From: Catellatospora sp. IY07-71
Lineage (GTDB): Bacteria; Actinomycetota; Actinomycetes; Mycobacteriales; Micromonosporaceae
Reading direction: 5' to 3'
NCBI RefSeq assembly: GCF_018326265.1
Contig: NZ_AP023360.1
Coordinates: 6,109,501 to 6,173,500, forward strand
Length of the DNA: 64,000 bases
Each line of letters starts with the position of its first letter. Positions within the stretch are counted from its first letter, which is position 1. Made by a program: the position numbers and the translations under genes. Under the pieces are notes generated by a model. The model had not been told where the DNA came from. It saw only the letters and a list, made by a program, of their open reading frames with translations, and ran no database searches. Positions 43,544-52,599 of the stretch are shown piece by piece.

Positions 43544-44916
43544 CGCGACCGCTCCGGAGACGACAGGTAGTGCAGCGCGCGCATGCCGGGCATGAAGAAG
43601 TAGGCCCCGCCGCGGGTGGAGACGAACTGCGGCAGTTCGCGGTGGCGCCGGCGCAGGGGCAGCGCCTGCTCGGTGAACGTGGTGCCCGGCACCCGGGCAC
43701 CGACCAGCGGGTCGGGATCGGCATAGAGCCCGTTGAAGTTCGGGTTGTTCAGCCATGTGTGCTGGACGAACTCGAACTGGCGTGCCAGGTTCGCCCCGAT
43801 GCACAAAAAGTGCAGGCCGACCTCGTCGTGGCCGTTCTCGTCCGGGATCGGACCGTAGACCCGGCCCCGGCGCAGCAGCCGGTGGCGCCGGTTGAGCTGC
43901 TGCGCGCGGGCGGGGCTCAGGTCGGTGTTGAGCGAGTCGCGGGGATTGGCGCGGCGGATGTGCGCTCCGATCGGGCAGAGCAGGCCCTGGGGGTCGGCGG
44001 CCCGGTAGGCGAAGTCGTTCTCCTTGGCGAGTTCCTCGTGGTCGGCGTCGGGTGAGAGCACCAGGGGCGCGCCGCTGGGCCAGCGGCCGACCATCTTCGC
44101 CGCGAGCAGCGCCCGGCGATGGGGGTCGGCGCTGCCGTCCGGCTGGCGGGTGGCCTCGTCGAGATAGGCGCTGAAGGCGTCGACGTCCTGGCGCAGCTGG
44201 CGCAGGACCAGGTAGCTGCCGTTGCGGCCGAGGTCCGCGCGGCCGGAGAAGGTCGGCAGGCCGGCCGTGTCGGGGCCTAGGGGCAGCAGTGGCCGGTCGG
44301 TCAGCAGGCCGTACTCGTTCTCGTAGCCCAGCAGGAACTCCCCGGCCCGCACGGGCGCCGGATCGGCGGCCGCCGCCGGGAGTCCTTCGAAGGCGGGCTG
44401 GGAGATGCCGTCGGCGAAGCCGAACGGCTCGCGGTCGGTGAGGGGGGCGGTGTCCAGCGTGGCGGTCTCGGTGAACCCGTGGCCGACCAGGTCGCGGCGC
44501 AGCGCCGTGGTCAGCCGGTTCAGCCGGGTCTGGGTCTTGGCCCAGGTCAGCACGGCCAGGTGCACCGGTGCCGTCGCCGGGCCGCCCCACCGCCAGTGTC
44601 CCGGCGCGTTGGTGTCGATGTCGCCGAGCAGGAGGCTGCGGTCGGGGTCCGTGATCCCGGTCGCGAACTCGGTGGCGAAGCCGGATTCGGGTGCGGTCGA
44701 GACGCCCAGCTTCGCCAGCCCGTCGGCGGTGAAGGCGAGGTTGCAGGCGGCGTCGGTCGGGCGGACCTGGCCGCAGGTCACGCGGGGCAGCAGCCGGCGA
44801 AGGCTCGCCCGGGCGGCCTGCGGCCGATCGATGGCGAGCAGGTGGAAGCGCGCGGCCGGAAGTGTTCCGTATCCCCGGATGATCAGCCCTTGGATGTCGT
44901 CGAGTTCGAGTTGCAC
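43540..44916 (-). CDS. DyP-type haem peroxidase
   Basis: A 458-residue member of the dye-decolourising peroxidase superfamily. It has the GFADG (GxxDG) motif with catalytic Asp169, and the proximal haem ligand His319 in PIGAHIRRANPRDS, followed by the usual LRRGRVYG segment. DyP enzymes use peroxide to oxidise organic substrates. No Tat signal is seen, so it is cytoplasmic. GTG44916 is the start; codons upstream in frame lack resemblance. It is translationally coupled to the catalase-like copy 2, indicating joint function in peroxide or lipid-hydroperoxide chemistry. Confidence 0.85.
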   Translation of the reverse strand: MQLELDDIQGLIIRGYGTLPAARFHLLAIDRPQAARASLRRLLPRVTCGQVRPTDAACNLAFTADGLAKLGVSTAPESGFATEFATGITDPDRSLLLGDIDTNAPGHWRWGGPATAPVHLAVLTWAKTQTRLNRLTTALRRDLVGHGFTETATLDTAPLTDREPFGFADGISQPAFEGLPAAAADPAPVRAGEFLLGYENEYGLLTDRPLLPLGPDTAGLPTFSGRADLGRNGSYLVLRQLRQDVDAFSAYLDEATRQPDGSADPHRRALLAAKMVGRWPSGAPLVLSPDADHEELAKENDFAYRAADPQGLLCPIGAHIRRANPRDSLNTDLSPARAQQLNRRHRLLRRGRVYGPIPDENGHDEVGLHFLCIGANLARQFEFVQHTWLNNPNFNGLYADPDPLVGARVPGTTFTEQALPLRRRHRELPQFVSTRGGAYFFMPGMRALHYLSSPERSR

Positions 44917-44957
44917 GGTGACGGTGGTCCTTTTCCGTGGTCCGGGGCGGTGTACGC

Positions 44958-46226
44958 CTAGAGCAGCGCGAGCCATGCCTGTGCCTCGGCCGGGCTCGAC
45001 TGCCCGAGGAGGCCGGCGCGGATGCGTGCGTTGGTCTCGATGTTGTGGGTGGTGAGGTTCTCGTACGCGGAGTACCACACGTGCGTGCGCAGCTGGTGGG
45101 TGCGCAGGTAGTTCTTGAAGGCCTGCTCGTCGGTGGCTCCGTCGCCGACCAGCCAGCGGGTGCGCGGGTAGCCGAGTCCGTTGCTGAAGACGGCGTTGAG
45201 GCCCCACGCGACCTTGTCGATGAACTCGTCCATGTAGCTTTCGAGGCTGCCGTCGTAGTTGCTGGCGAACAGTGCCCGGCGTCCGTCGTCGAGGAGAAGC
45301 CACCGGGCGAAGTGGATCGTCCGGACGCCGGTGAGGCTTCCGCGGTTGTAGAGGTGCCGGACCCCGTAGTCCAGAGCGGCCAGGGCGCCGGTCAGCGTCA
45401 CCTGCCGGAACCAGCCCGGCTTGACGAATCCGATCGCGGTCAGGGGGCTCTGCGCGGCGAAGTCCTCGCCGCGGGACAGCTCGCGCAGGCTCTGCGGGTC
45501 AGGGCGCTGCTGGTGGGGGACGTCATGGGTCTCATACCAGCGCAGCAGGGCCGCCCACAGCGGGGCCGCGGCGGCCGCCAGCGGCGCCAGGGCCAGGGTC
45601 AGGGCGGGTACGCCGACCTGGTGGAGTGCTTCGCCCAGCCGCCAGCCGAGGCTCGGGCCGTCCGGGGGCGACTGCGCGAAGGACAGGTCGGGGCGCGTCT
45701 TCACGTGCTCCTGGACGGCGGCTCGGATGTCGAGCGCCGGCATGAGCGCCAGCCGTGGGCGGTCGCGGTCCAGGAAGTCCTCGATGGCCTCGCGGAGCAG
45801 GGCCTCCTGCTGGATCTGGGTGAGCCCGCGTCCCACGGTGTTGACGTAGTAGGCCGCGGTCGGCAGCGTGTGCGCGTGCAGCCAGGCGATCCGGTCTGCC
45901 GCGCTGTCGACGCGGTATCCGTCGCAGCCGGCGAAGAGCCGGTCCAGGCCGGCCGTCGCCTTGTCGACGAGTTCGGCGATGTGCGCCCGCGCCGGCGCGT
46001 CCACCTCGCACAGGTAGAGGATGCTGGCGCTGATCGTCTGTCCGTGGATGTCGAGCGCCTGCGGCATCAGCAGGATCCGGGCGAAGTGCACGCCGCCCAG
46101 GTCCGGGAACGGGATCAGGTCGTGCATGGTCCGCTTGCGGCCGATCTCCGACAGCATCTCGTCGAGTTCGAGGAACCGGGCGGCGGAGATCTCCGCCTGG
46201 ATGGTGAGGGACTCCTGGTGGGGCAT
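44958..46226 (-). CDS. Unknown protein of the peroxidase operon (long form)
   Basis: A 422-residue soluble protein without a recognised domain. It has a hydrophobic stretch near residues 185-205 (VPALTLALAPLAAAAAPLW) that might be a membrane-associated helix, and a paired architecture: FARILLMPQALDIHGQTISASILYLCEVD near the start resembles IHFARWLLLDDGRRALFASNYDG later, as if two similar domains. GGAGG sits 6 bases before ATG46226. Its placement with DyP and catalase-like genes implies a role in the same process. No haem motif was seen. Confidence 0.6.
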   Translation of the reverse strand: MPHQESLTIQAEISAARFLELDEMLSEIGRKRTMHDLIPFPDLGGVHFARILLMPQALDIHGQTISASILYLCEVDAPARAHIAELVDKATAGLDRLFAGCDGYRVDSAADRIAWLHAHTLPTAAYYVNTVGRGLTQIQQEALLREAIEDFLDRDRPRLALMPALDIRAAVQEHVKTRPDLSFAQSPPDGPSLGWRLGEALHQVGVPALTLALAPLAAAAAPLWAALLRWYETHDVPHQQRPDPQSLRELSRGEDFAAQSPLTAIGFVKPGWFRQVTLTGALAALDYGVRHLYNRGSLTGVRTIHFARWLLLDDGRRALFASNYDGSLESYMDEFIDKVAWGLNAVFSNGLGYPRTRWLVGDGATDEQAFKNYLRTHQLRTHVWYSAYENLTTHNIETNARIRAGLLGQSSPAEAQAWLALL

Positions 46227-46254
46227 GGCGTTCCTCCGTGCGGTGCGGTCAGGC

Positions 46255-46701
46255 TCAGTGCGCGAACGTCAACGTGAAGTTGAATATCTTGGCGTTGTCC
46301 CAGAACACGATGCCGAGATAGACCGACGGGCTCACCAGGCGCATCTCGTCGCGGATCCAATGCGCGATCAGCGACGTCCTCGAATAGTCGAGGACGATCG
46401 ATTCCCTGCCGTCGAACAGGCTCGTTCCCCGATAGACTTTCGCCCGGACGGCACGGACGCCTATCGGGGACACCCGATTAAGCAATTCGCTCCGTTCCGG
46501 ATCGAACACCTTGCCCTGCCACGCGAACCTGTGAATGAGTTTGGCCGCTGTCGCCGATGCCGTGGTGCCGGGCGCGACGATGACGGTCCCGGTCCCCTCA
46601 CCCTGGGGAAACCCGCCGGTCGGGCTCTGCCGGAACAGGTCGTCGAGCTCATTCTGCGACATGGTGAGCAGACGGTCGGCGTCCAGCCTCACGTGAGTCA
46701 A
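46255..46701 (-). CDS. Unknown protein at the head of the peroxidase operon
   Basis: A 148-residue protein. TTG46701 is taken as start because GGAGG lies exactly 6 bases upstream. The N-terminal part is Asp/Gln-rich (MSQNELDDLFRQSPTGGFPQG); the rest is a beta-rich domain with KVYRGTSLFDGRESIVLDY and SPSVYLGIVFW. It recalls small lipocalin-like or membrane-interacting proteins but no family can be named. It is the first gene of the leftward operon. Confidence 0.6.
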   Translation of the reverse strand: MTHVRLDADRLLTMSQNELDDLFRQSPTGGFPQGEGTGTVIVAPGTTASATAAKLIHRFAWQGKVFDPERSELLNRVSPIGVRAVRAKVYRGTSLFDGRESIVLDYSRTSLIAHWIRDEMRLVSPSVYLGIVFWDNAKIFNFTLTFAH

Positions 46702-46826
46702 TGCGCACCTCCGCCAGAAGTCGTACCGAGATTAACCCGCACGCCGCACGTCTGCGCGCATTACCCGAGTCGCGGCGCGCCCGCCGACGGGAATGTGCGT
46801 GTTGTCGACCGCCCGGCGGCATTCCA
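46702..46826. promoter_or_regulatory. Divergent promoter region of the two haem-protein operons
   Basis: About 125 bases separate the TTG start of the leftward operon from the ATG of the rightward one. Both promoters must lie here, or just inside the 5' end of the dioxygenase gene if its later start is used. An A/T-rich island (GAGATTAACC near 46728) stands out. No clear palindrome. Confidence 0.5.
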
Positions 46827-48743
46827 ATGGCAAGCTGTGTACGGAGTCGAGGCGCGCTGCAAAGGAGCCGGTCGCTGAACGGGACACATGGGTCTGGCGG
46901 TCCGGACCAGAAGCTGAAGGAGACGTCGTCGGCCCCGTGGCCGCTGTCGGCGTTGGGTGAGGCCGCCGACCGGCTGGCGGTGTCGATCGACCGGTCGGTG
47001 GGCTGGCACCGGCTGCCCACCGCGCTCGGCCTCGCCGTGCTCGCGGGCATCCGTGGCGTGCTGCGGCGCAGGAATCTTCACGACACGAGCCACTTCCCGG
47101 CGTGTGACCTGCCGCCGCTGGAGCCGCCGGACGAGGTCCACCGGATCGCGCGGACCGCCGACGGCAGCTACAACGACCTCGACCAGCCGCGCATGGGCAT
47201 GGCGGGCTCGCGCTTCGGACGCAACCTGCCGCATGAGGCGACGTTCCCCGAAACCGCACCTATGATCTTCACGCCCAACCCGCGCGTGATCAGCCAGGAG
47301 CTGCTCCGCAGGCGCGAGTTCGTGCCCGCCACTTCGGTGAACAACCTGGTCGGGGCTTGGCTGCAGTTCATGATCCGGGACTGGTTCAGCCACGGCCGGG
47401 GCGTCCTGGACGACCCGTGGATCATCGAGGTGGCCGCCGACGACCCGTGGCCGGGGCAGCGACCGCTGACCGTGCCGCGGGTGGCCGCGGACCCGACCAG
47501 GCCGGCCGGATCAGACGACCTCCCGCCGACCTTCGTCAACCACCACTCGCACTGGTGGGACGCCTCGCAGCTGTACGGCAGCAGCAGGGCGGAGCAGCTG
47601 CACCTGCGGACGATGTCCGAGGGCAAGCTGAAGGTCCCGGTCAACGGAAGGCACACCGCCGCCGACGGGACGGACCCGGCGACCGTTCCCGGGTTCTGGC
47701 TCGGCCTGGCCATGATGCACCACCTGTTCATCCTGGAGCACAACGCGATCTGCGACCGGCTCCGCACCGTCCACCCGGACCTGTCCGACGAGCAGCTGTT
47801 CCAGCGTGCGCGACTGGTCAACGCAGCGCTGATCGCGAAGATCCACACGGTGGAGTGGACGCCGGCCGTCGTCAGCCATCCGACGACGGTGATCGGGCTG
47901 CGCGCCAACTGGTACGGCATCGAGGGCGAGACCGCTCAGCGCATGTTCGGCCGCATCAGCGACAGCGAGATCGTCAGCGGCATCGTCGGAGGCAAGCAGG
48001 ACCACTTCGGCGTGCCGTTCGCGTTGACCGAGGAGTTCGTCGCCGTATACCGGATGCACCCGCTCATCGCCGACGACTGGGAGTTCCGCTCCGTCAACGA
48101 CGACGCGCTGCTGCAGGAGGCGACCTTCCCGCAGCTGGCAGGCCCGCACACCTACGACGTACTGGGCAAGCACACCCTGGCCGACCTGTTCTACTCGTTC
48201 GGGATCTCCCACCCGGGTCTGGTGAGCCTGCACAACTTCCCCCGCTTCCTGCAGGAGTTCGAGCGTCCCGACGGTCAGCTCACCGACCTCGCGGCGACCG
48301 ACATCCTGCGGACCCGGGAGCTGGGCGTGCCGCGATACAACGAGTTCCGCCGCATGCTGCACCTCCCGCCGGCCAAGGACTTCACCAGCCTGACCGACAA
48401 CCCCGCCTGGGCGGTCGAGCTGCGCCGTGTCTACGGCGGCGACATCGAGAAGGTCGACCTCATGGTCGGGATGTACGCCGAGCCCAAACCAGCCGGATTC
48501 GCCTTCAGCGACACCGCGTTCCGGGTGTTCATCCTCATGGCATCACGCCGCCTGAACAGCGACCGGTTCCTCACCGACGACTTCACACCGCAGGTCTACA
48601 CCCAGGCCGGCCTCGACTGGATCAAGAACAACACCATGCTGACGGTGCTGGGCCGCCACCTGCCCGAACTGATCCCGGCCACCAGCGACGTCGACAACGC
48701 GTTCGCGCCCTGGACCCGCACGACCGGCGAGCACGCCCGATGA
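46827..48743 (+). CDS. Alpha-dioxygenase-family haem peroxidase (fatty-acid oxygenase-like)
   Basis: A 638-residue protein of the animal/plant haem peroxidase-cyclooxygenase superfamily, closest in pattern to plant alpha-dioxygenases: WHRLPTALGLAVL near the start, KIHTVEWTPAV, GLRANWYGIEG and TEEFVAVYRMHPL. In YRMH, Tyr408 and His411 match the catalytic Tyr and proximal haem His (Tyr-x2-His). The distal His position is Arg184 (QFMIRDW, against HDW in plant enzymes); its spacing to Tyr408 (224) matches that known for the family. ATG46827 is used; AAAGGAG followed by an in-frame CTG at 46875 is an alternative start. Its product would be a 2-hydroperoxy fatty acid. Confidence 0.8.
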   Translation: MASCVRSRGALQRSRSLNGTHGSGGPDQKLKETSSAPWPLSALGEAADRLAVSIDRSVGWHRLPTALGLAVLAGIRGVLRRRNLHDTSHFPACDLPPLEPPDEVHRIARTADGSYNDLDQPRMGMAGSRFGRNLPHEATFPETAPMIFTPNPRVISQELLRRREFVPATSVNNLVGAWLQFMIRDWFSHGRGVLDDPWIIEVAADDPWPGQRPLTVPRVAADPTRPAGSDDLPPTFVNHHSHWWDASQLYGSSRAEQLHLRTMSEGKLKVPVNGRHTAADGTDPATVPGFWLGLAMMHHLFILEHNAICDRLRTVHPDLSDEQLFQRARLVNAALIAKIHTVEWTPAVVSHPTTVIGLRANWYGIEGETAQRMFGRISDSEIVSGIVGGKQDHFGVPFALTEEFVAVYRMHPLIADDWEFRSVNDDALLQEATFPQLAGPHTYDVLGKHTLADLFYSFGISHPGLVSLHNFPRFLQEFERPDGQLTDLAATDILRTRELGVPRYNEFRRMLHLPPAKDFTSLTDNPAWAVELRRVYGGDIEKVDLMVGMYAEPKPAGFAFSDTAFRVFILMASRRLNSDRFLTDDFTPQVYTQAGLDWIKNNTMLTVLGRHLPELIPATSDVDNAFAPWTRTTGEHAR

Positions 48744-49975
48744 ACCGGCGTAGCGGCAAGGAACTCATCGGCATCGCGGTGGCCGGAGCCGGTGCCCGGG
48801 GAGCCTACGAAGCCGGCGTGCTGTCGGTGCTGCTACCGGCCATGGAGGAGTTCGACCAGCGTCCGACCGTGTGGATCGGCACCAGCGTGGGTGCCGTCAA
48901 CGCCGCGCTGTTCGCCTCGCTGGCCCACCTGCCCGCCAAGGAGGCTGTCGACGTGGCGCTGGACAGGTGGCGCCAGGTGCGACCGGAGGACGTGTTCCAC
49001 GCGCCGCTGTCCAACAGCGTGCGCACCGTGCTGCGATACCTCGGCGAGGTCGCCGGCACGGGGGCCCGCCTGCACAGCCTGCTCGACACCGCGCCGCTGC
49101 GCACGACCGTCGAATCGTGGATGGACTGGCCGCAGCTGCACCGCAACACCCACGCCCGCAACGGCCCGATCGACGCCGTGGGCGTGTGCGCCACCGGGTG
49201 CGGCACCTACCGCACCGCGATGTTCGTCGAGGGCCGGCTCGCCGGCAAGCTGCCCGCCGCCGACCACGAGCGAGGAGTCGACTACAAGAAGACCTCTCTG
49301 CGCCCCGAGCACATCATGGCGTCGGCCGCCATCCCGGTGGCGTTCCCGCCGGTCTGGATCGACGACGAGGCAGGTGGCCCCGGCGGCTGGTATCTCGACG
49401 GCGGGATCCGGCTCAACGCCCCGCTCAAACCCGCCATCGCACTCGGCGTCGACAAGCTGGTGGTCGTGGCCACGTCGCCGGCGTTCAGCTCGCCCGCGAT
49501 GCCGCCCGCACGTCCGGCCGAGCGTCCCGACATCTTCGACGCCGCGGGCGACTGGCTCCACGCGGGCCTGGTCGACCGGATGATCGAGGACCTGCGCACG
49601 CTCAGCATCGTCAACCAGATGGTGCCGCAGAAGGACGACGCCGCCGCCAAGGCCGCCGGGGCCGACGGCAGCCGCAGGCGCCGGGTCATCCCCTACATCT
49701 TCGCCGGCCCGGTGCAGGAAGGCGAGATCGCCGCACTGGCCAGCGACGCGTTCAACATGCGGTACGGCCGCGGACCCCGGTCCGGGTGGGGCCTCAACAT
49801 CAGGCTGCTCAACCGCCTCCTCGGCGGCCGTGCCGCAAGCCGGGGCGAACTGTTCAGCCATCTCTTCTTCGAGCGGGAGTTCGTCGAGGCCGCCATCGAA
49901 CTCGGAGCCGCCGACGCCTGGCGTCTGCTCGCCACCACCCGCGAGGGGCTGCCCTGGCGGACCGGCACGCCGTGA
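48740..49975 (+). CDS. Patatin-like phospholipase
   Basis: A 411-residue patatin-family lipase with the oxyanion motif GAGARGAYEAG, nucleophile Ser49 in GTSVG and catalytic Asp220 in DGG (LDGGIRLN). These form the Ser-Asp dyad that releases fatty acids from phospholipids. ATG48740 overlaps the dioxygenase stop (ATGA), so lipase and dioxygenase are made together. This coupling suggests the lipase supplies free fatty acid to the dioxygenase. No secretion signal. Confidence 0.88.
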   Translation: MNRRSGKELIGIAVAGAGARGAYEAGVLSVLLPAMEEFDQRPTVWIGTSVGAVNAALFASLAHLPAKEAVDVALDRWRQVRPEDVFHAPLSNSVRTVLRYLGEVAGTGARLHSLLDTAPLRTTVESWMDWPQLHRNTHARNGPIDAVGVCATGCGTYRTAMFVEGRLAGKLPAADHERGVDYKKTSLRPEHIMASAAIPVAFPPVWIDDEAGGPGGWYLDGGIRLNAPLKPAIALGVDKLVVVATSPAFSSPAMPPARPAERPDIFDAAGDWLHAGLVDRMIEDLRTLSIVNQMVPQKDDAAAKAAGADGSRRRRVIPYIFAGPVQEGEIAALASDAFNMRYGRGPRSGWGLNIRLLNRLLGGRAASRGELFSHLFFEREFVEAAIELGAADAWRLLATTREGLPWRTGTP

Positions 49976-50344
49976 CCGGGCGCCGGTCCGCCGGGTAGCC
50001 GGGTCCGTCGTCACGTCAGCCGCGCATACCAGGTCGGTTGTGCGTAGTCGTCCGGCTCGCCGGCCCGCCGGTGAGCGCTCATGCCGGATCCACCTTGCAG
50101 GAAGCCCCGCCGGCCACCGTTCGCAGCGGCTTCATCACGCCGCGCCGGCGCCTGCCCATGTGGCCCGAATCGAATTGGCGCGGCGAACATGAAAGACGTA
50201 TTCCTATGCCGGATAACAGACAGAATGAGCAGCATGTCCGATTATCCGGCAAGGGATGCAGGCGGTGAGGTTTTCGCCGTGATCGCGGGGCGAGGTCCAC
50301 GGAGCCATCGTCTCCCACCGACGGGGGCGGCGTAGGGGGATCGG
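49976..50344. other. Non-coding stretch
   Basis: About 369 bases. Small open frames here lack ribosome sites. A moderately A/T-rich area near 50170-50240 may hold the promoter of the acyltransferase gene. No repeat or RNA gene seen. Confidence 0.4.
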
Positions 50345-52459
50345 TTGGAGACCCGAGTCGACTCCACGCGGCGGCCTGGTTTCCGTGGGGACATCGAAGG
50401 ACTGCGGGCCGTGGCGGTCCTGCTGGTGCTGTTCTTCCACGCGGGAGTGGCCCCTGTCGCCGGCGGATTCGCCGGCGTGGACGTGTTCTTCGTGATCTCC
50501 GGGTTCCTCATCACCCGGTTGATCACATCGGAGTTGGCGCGCACCGGCAGGGTGTCGCTGCTCGGCTTCTACGCGCGGCGGGCAAGACGCCTGCTGCCGG
50601 GCGCCGCGGTGGTGCTCGTGGCCGTGCTGCTGCTGACCGTGCTGCTCCTGCCCAGGACCCGCTGGGCCGACACCGGCTGGGATGTGCTCACCAGCGGGCT
50701 TTACGTCGTCAACTGGCGCCTGGCTGATCGGGCCGTCGACTACCTGGCCGCCGACACCGCACCGAGCATGGTCCAGCACTTCTGGTCGCTGGCCGTGGAG
50801 GAACAGTTCTACCTCGTCTGGCCCCTGCTCCTGCTGTTCGCCGTGCGACTGGCGCATCGGCTTGCGGCCGGCCGCGTACGCGATGTCGAACGGCCGCTGC
50901 TGGTGGCTCTGGTCGTAGTCGCCCTGCCCTCCTTCGCCTGGTCGGTTCACCTGGTCGGCGCCGAACCGGAGCGGGCGTACTTCATCACCACCACCCGGAT
51001 GTGGGAGCTGGCCATCGGCTGTGGCATCGCCATCCTCGCCGGCCGGCTGGCGCAGATGCCGAGGCTGGTGGCGGCCGCGACGGGCTGGGTCGGGATCGGC
51101 ATGGTGATCGCGTCGGCGTTCGTCCTTGACGAGTCCACGTCGATTCCCGGCCTTGCCGCACTGGTGCCCACGGTCGGCGCGGCGGCGGTTCTCGCGGGCG
51201 GCGCCGCGGCCGGCGGAATCGGCCCGGCGGCCGTGCTGGACACCCGTCCGCTGCGGGCGGTGGGTGCACTGTCGTACTCGCTGTATCTGTGGCACTGGCC
51301 GCTGCTGGTCGTAGCCGAATCGCGGTTCGGTGAGCTGTCGACCGGATGGTCCCTGGCTGTGGTGGCGTCGTCGGCCGTGCCGGCCTGGCTGACATACCGG
51401 TATGTGGAGAACCCGCTGCGGTTGTCGGCGGTGTTCGCGCACTTCCCGGCGCGGGCGCTTCGACTGGGGGCGCTGTGCACGGCGATCCCGGTCGTCTGCG
51501 CGGTGGCGCTCCACCTGTCGGTCACGTGGTCGGCACGCACGTCGCCGTCCACGGCGGCGAACCAAAACGGCGCGACCGGGCACACGGCCGCGGGGCTGGG
51601 AGCCGGCGTCCTGTCCGAACATCCCCGCGACGACCCCCGCGGCGCCCCCGTCGACCGCGTGGCCTCGATGACTCCCGATCCGGTCGCGGTGCGAGACGAC
51701 TATCCCGACGTCTACGATGACGGCTGCCATCAGCGCGAACGTGACGCAGACGCGGCTTTCTGCGTCTACGGTGAGGCGCATTCATCGTTCACCGTGGCGT
51801 TGGTGGGTGACTCCCACGCGGCACAGTGGGTGCCTGCGCTGCAGTCGGTCGCGGCGACGCGCCGATGGCGGCTGGTCACCTACACGAAGTCCTCCTGCCC
51901 GCTGGCGCAAGCGCAGGTGCTGTCGCGCACCAACGGGCGGGCATACCCGAGCTGCGCCGAGTGGAACGGCAAGGTGCTGCGCGCACTGACCGGCGTTGGA
52001 CGTCCAGACCTGGTCGTCACGACCAACGCCGACTACCGGATCGCCCACGGCGCGGTAAGGCTGTCGGCGCCAGATGGCGACCGCGCCATGGTCGAAGGCC
52101 TGCGCGCCAGTTGGCGAGCCATCACGGCCGCCGGCGTCCCGGTGGTCGTGCTCCGTGACACGCCCGCTCCAGGCGCCAACATGCCCGACTGCATCTCCGC
52201 TCACCCGACAAGACTGAGCAGATGCGCCTTCGACCGCGCGGCAGCACAGGCCGCCGCCGGCTCCGTCCAGGAAGCGGCCGCAGCCGGGATGCTCGGCGTC
52301 CACCTGCTCGATCTCAACGACGCCATCTGCCCCACGCACCGGTGCGCACCGGTCATCGGCGAGGTGATCGTGTACCGCGACAGCAACCACCTGACGGCGA
52401 CATACGCCCGCTCGCTCGCACCAAGGCTCGACACCGCATTGCGCGCCATCCTTCAGTGA
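50345..52459 (+). CDS. OafA/YrhL-type acyltransferase with SGNH domain
   Basis: A 704-residue membrane enzyme. The N-terminal acyltransferase 3 domain (about 10-375) has 10-11 helices, with IEGLRAVAVLLVLFFHAG and FWSLAVEEQFYLVWP holding the conserved active His and Glu. The C-terminal extracellular part (about 450-704) is an SGNH/GDSL-type domain with GDSHAAQW (Ser) and DSNHLT near the end (His). Such fused enzymes O-acetylate cell-surface polysaccharides or secreted glycosides. TTG50345 follows AGGGGGA at the right distance. Confidence 0.87.
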   Translation: METRVDSTRRPGFRGDIEGLRAVAVLLVLFFHAGVAPVAGGFAGVDVFFVISGFLITRLITSELARTGRVSLLGFYARRARRLLPGAAVVLVAVLLLTVLLLPRTRWADTGWDVLTSGLYVVNWRLADRAVDYLAADTAPSMVQHFWSLAVEEQFYLVWPLLLLFAVRLAHRLAAGRVRDVERPLLVALVVVALPSFAWSVHLVGAEPERAYFITTTRMWELAIGCGIAILAGRLAQMPRLVAAATGWVGIGMVIASAFVLDESTSIPGLAALVPTVGAAAVLAGGAAAGGIGPAAVLDTRPLRAVGALSYSLYLWHWPLLVVAESRFGELSTGWSLAVVASSAVPAWLTYRYVENPLRLSAVFAHFPARALRLGALCTAIPVVCAVALHLSVTWSARTSPSTAANQNGATGHTAAGLGAGVLSEHPRDDPRGAPVDRVASMTPDPVAVRDDYPDVYDDGCHQRERDADAAFCVYGEAHSSFTVALVGDSHAAQWVPALQSVAATRRWRLVTYTKSSCPLAQAQVLSRTNGRAYPSCAEWNGKVLRALTGVGRPDLVVTTNADYRIAHGAVRLSAPDGDRAMVEGLRASWRAITAAGVPVVVLRDTPAPGANMPDCISAHPTRLSRCAFDRAAAQAAAGSVQEAAAAGMLGVHLLDLNDAICPTHRCAPVIGEVIVYRDSNHLTATYARSLAPRLDTALRAILQ

Positions 52460-52599
52460 CAGCAGACACCGACCTCCGCAAGGGCTGTCGCAGTATCGAT
52501 CTCCGCTTTCATGGGCCGCGCCATCTCACCGTCGCCGGCGCAGCGCCGTCCGGGACACATCCATCGCCGGATCGCCGTGTTCGCGAGCCGCCCGCCCCG

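Noticed and set aside
44917-45303. In-frame extension of the DyP gene by about 129 codons
   Set aside because: The extension is antisense to the upstream operon gene, has Arg/Pro-rich shadow composition, and the DyP fold begins at the GTG at 44916.
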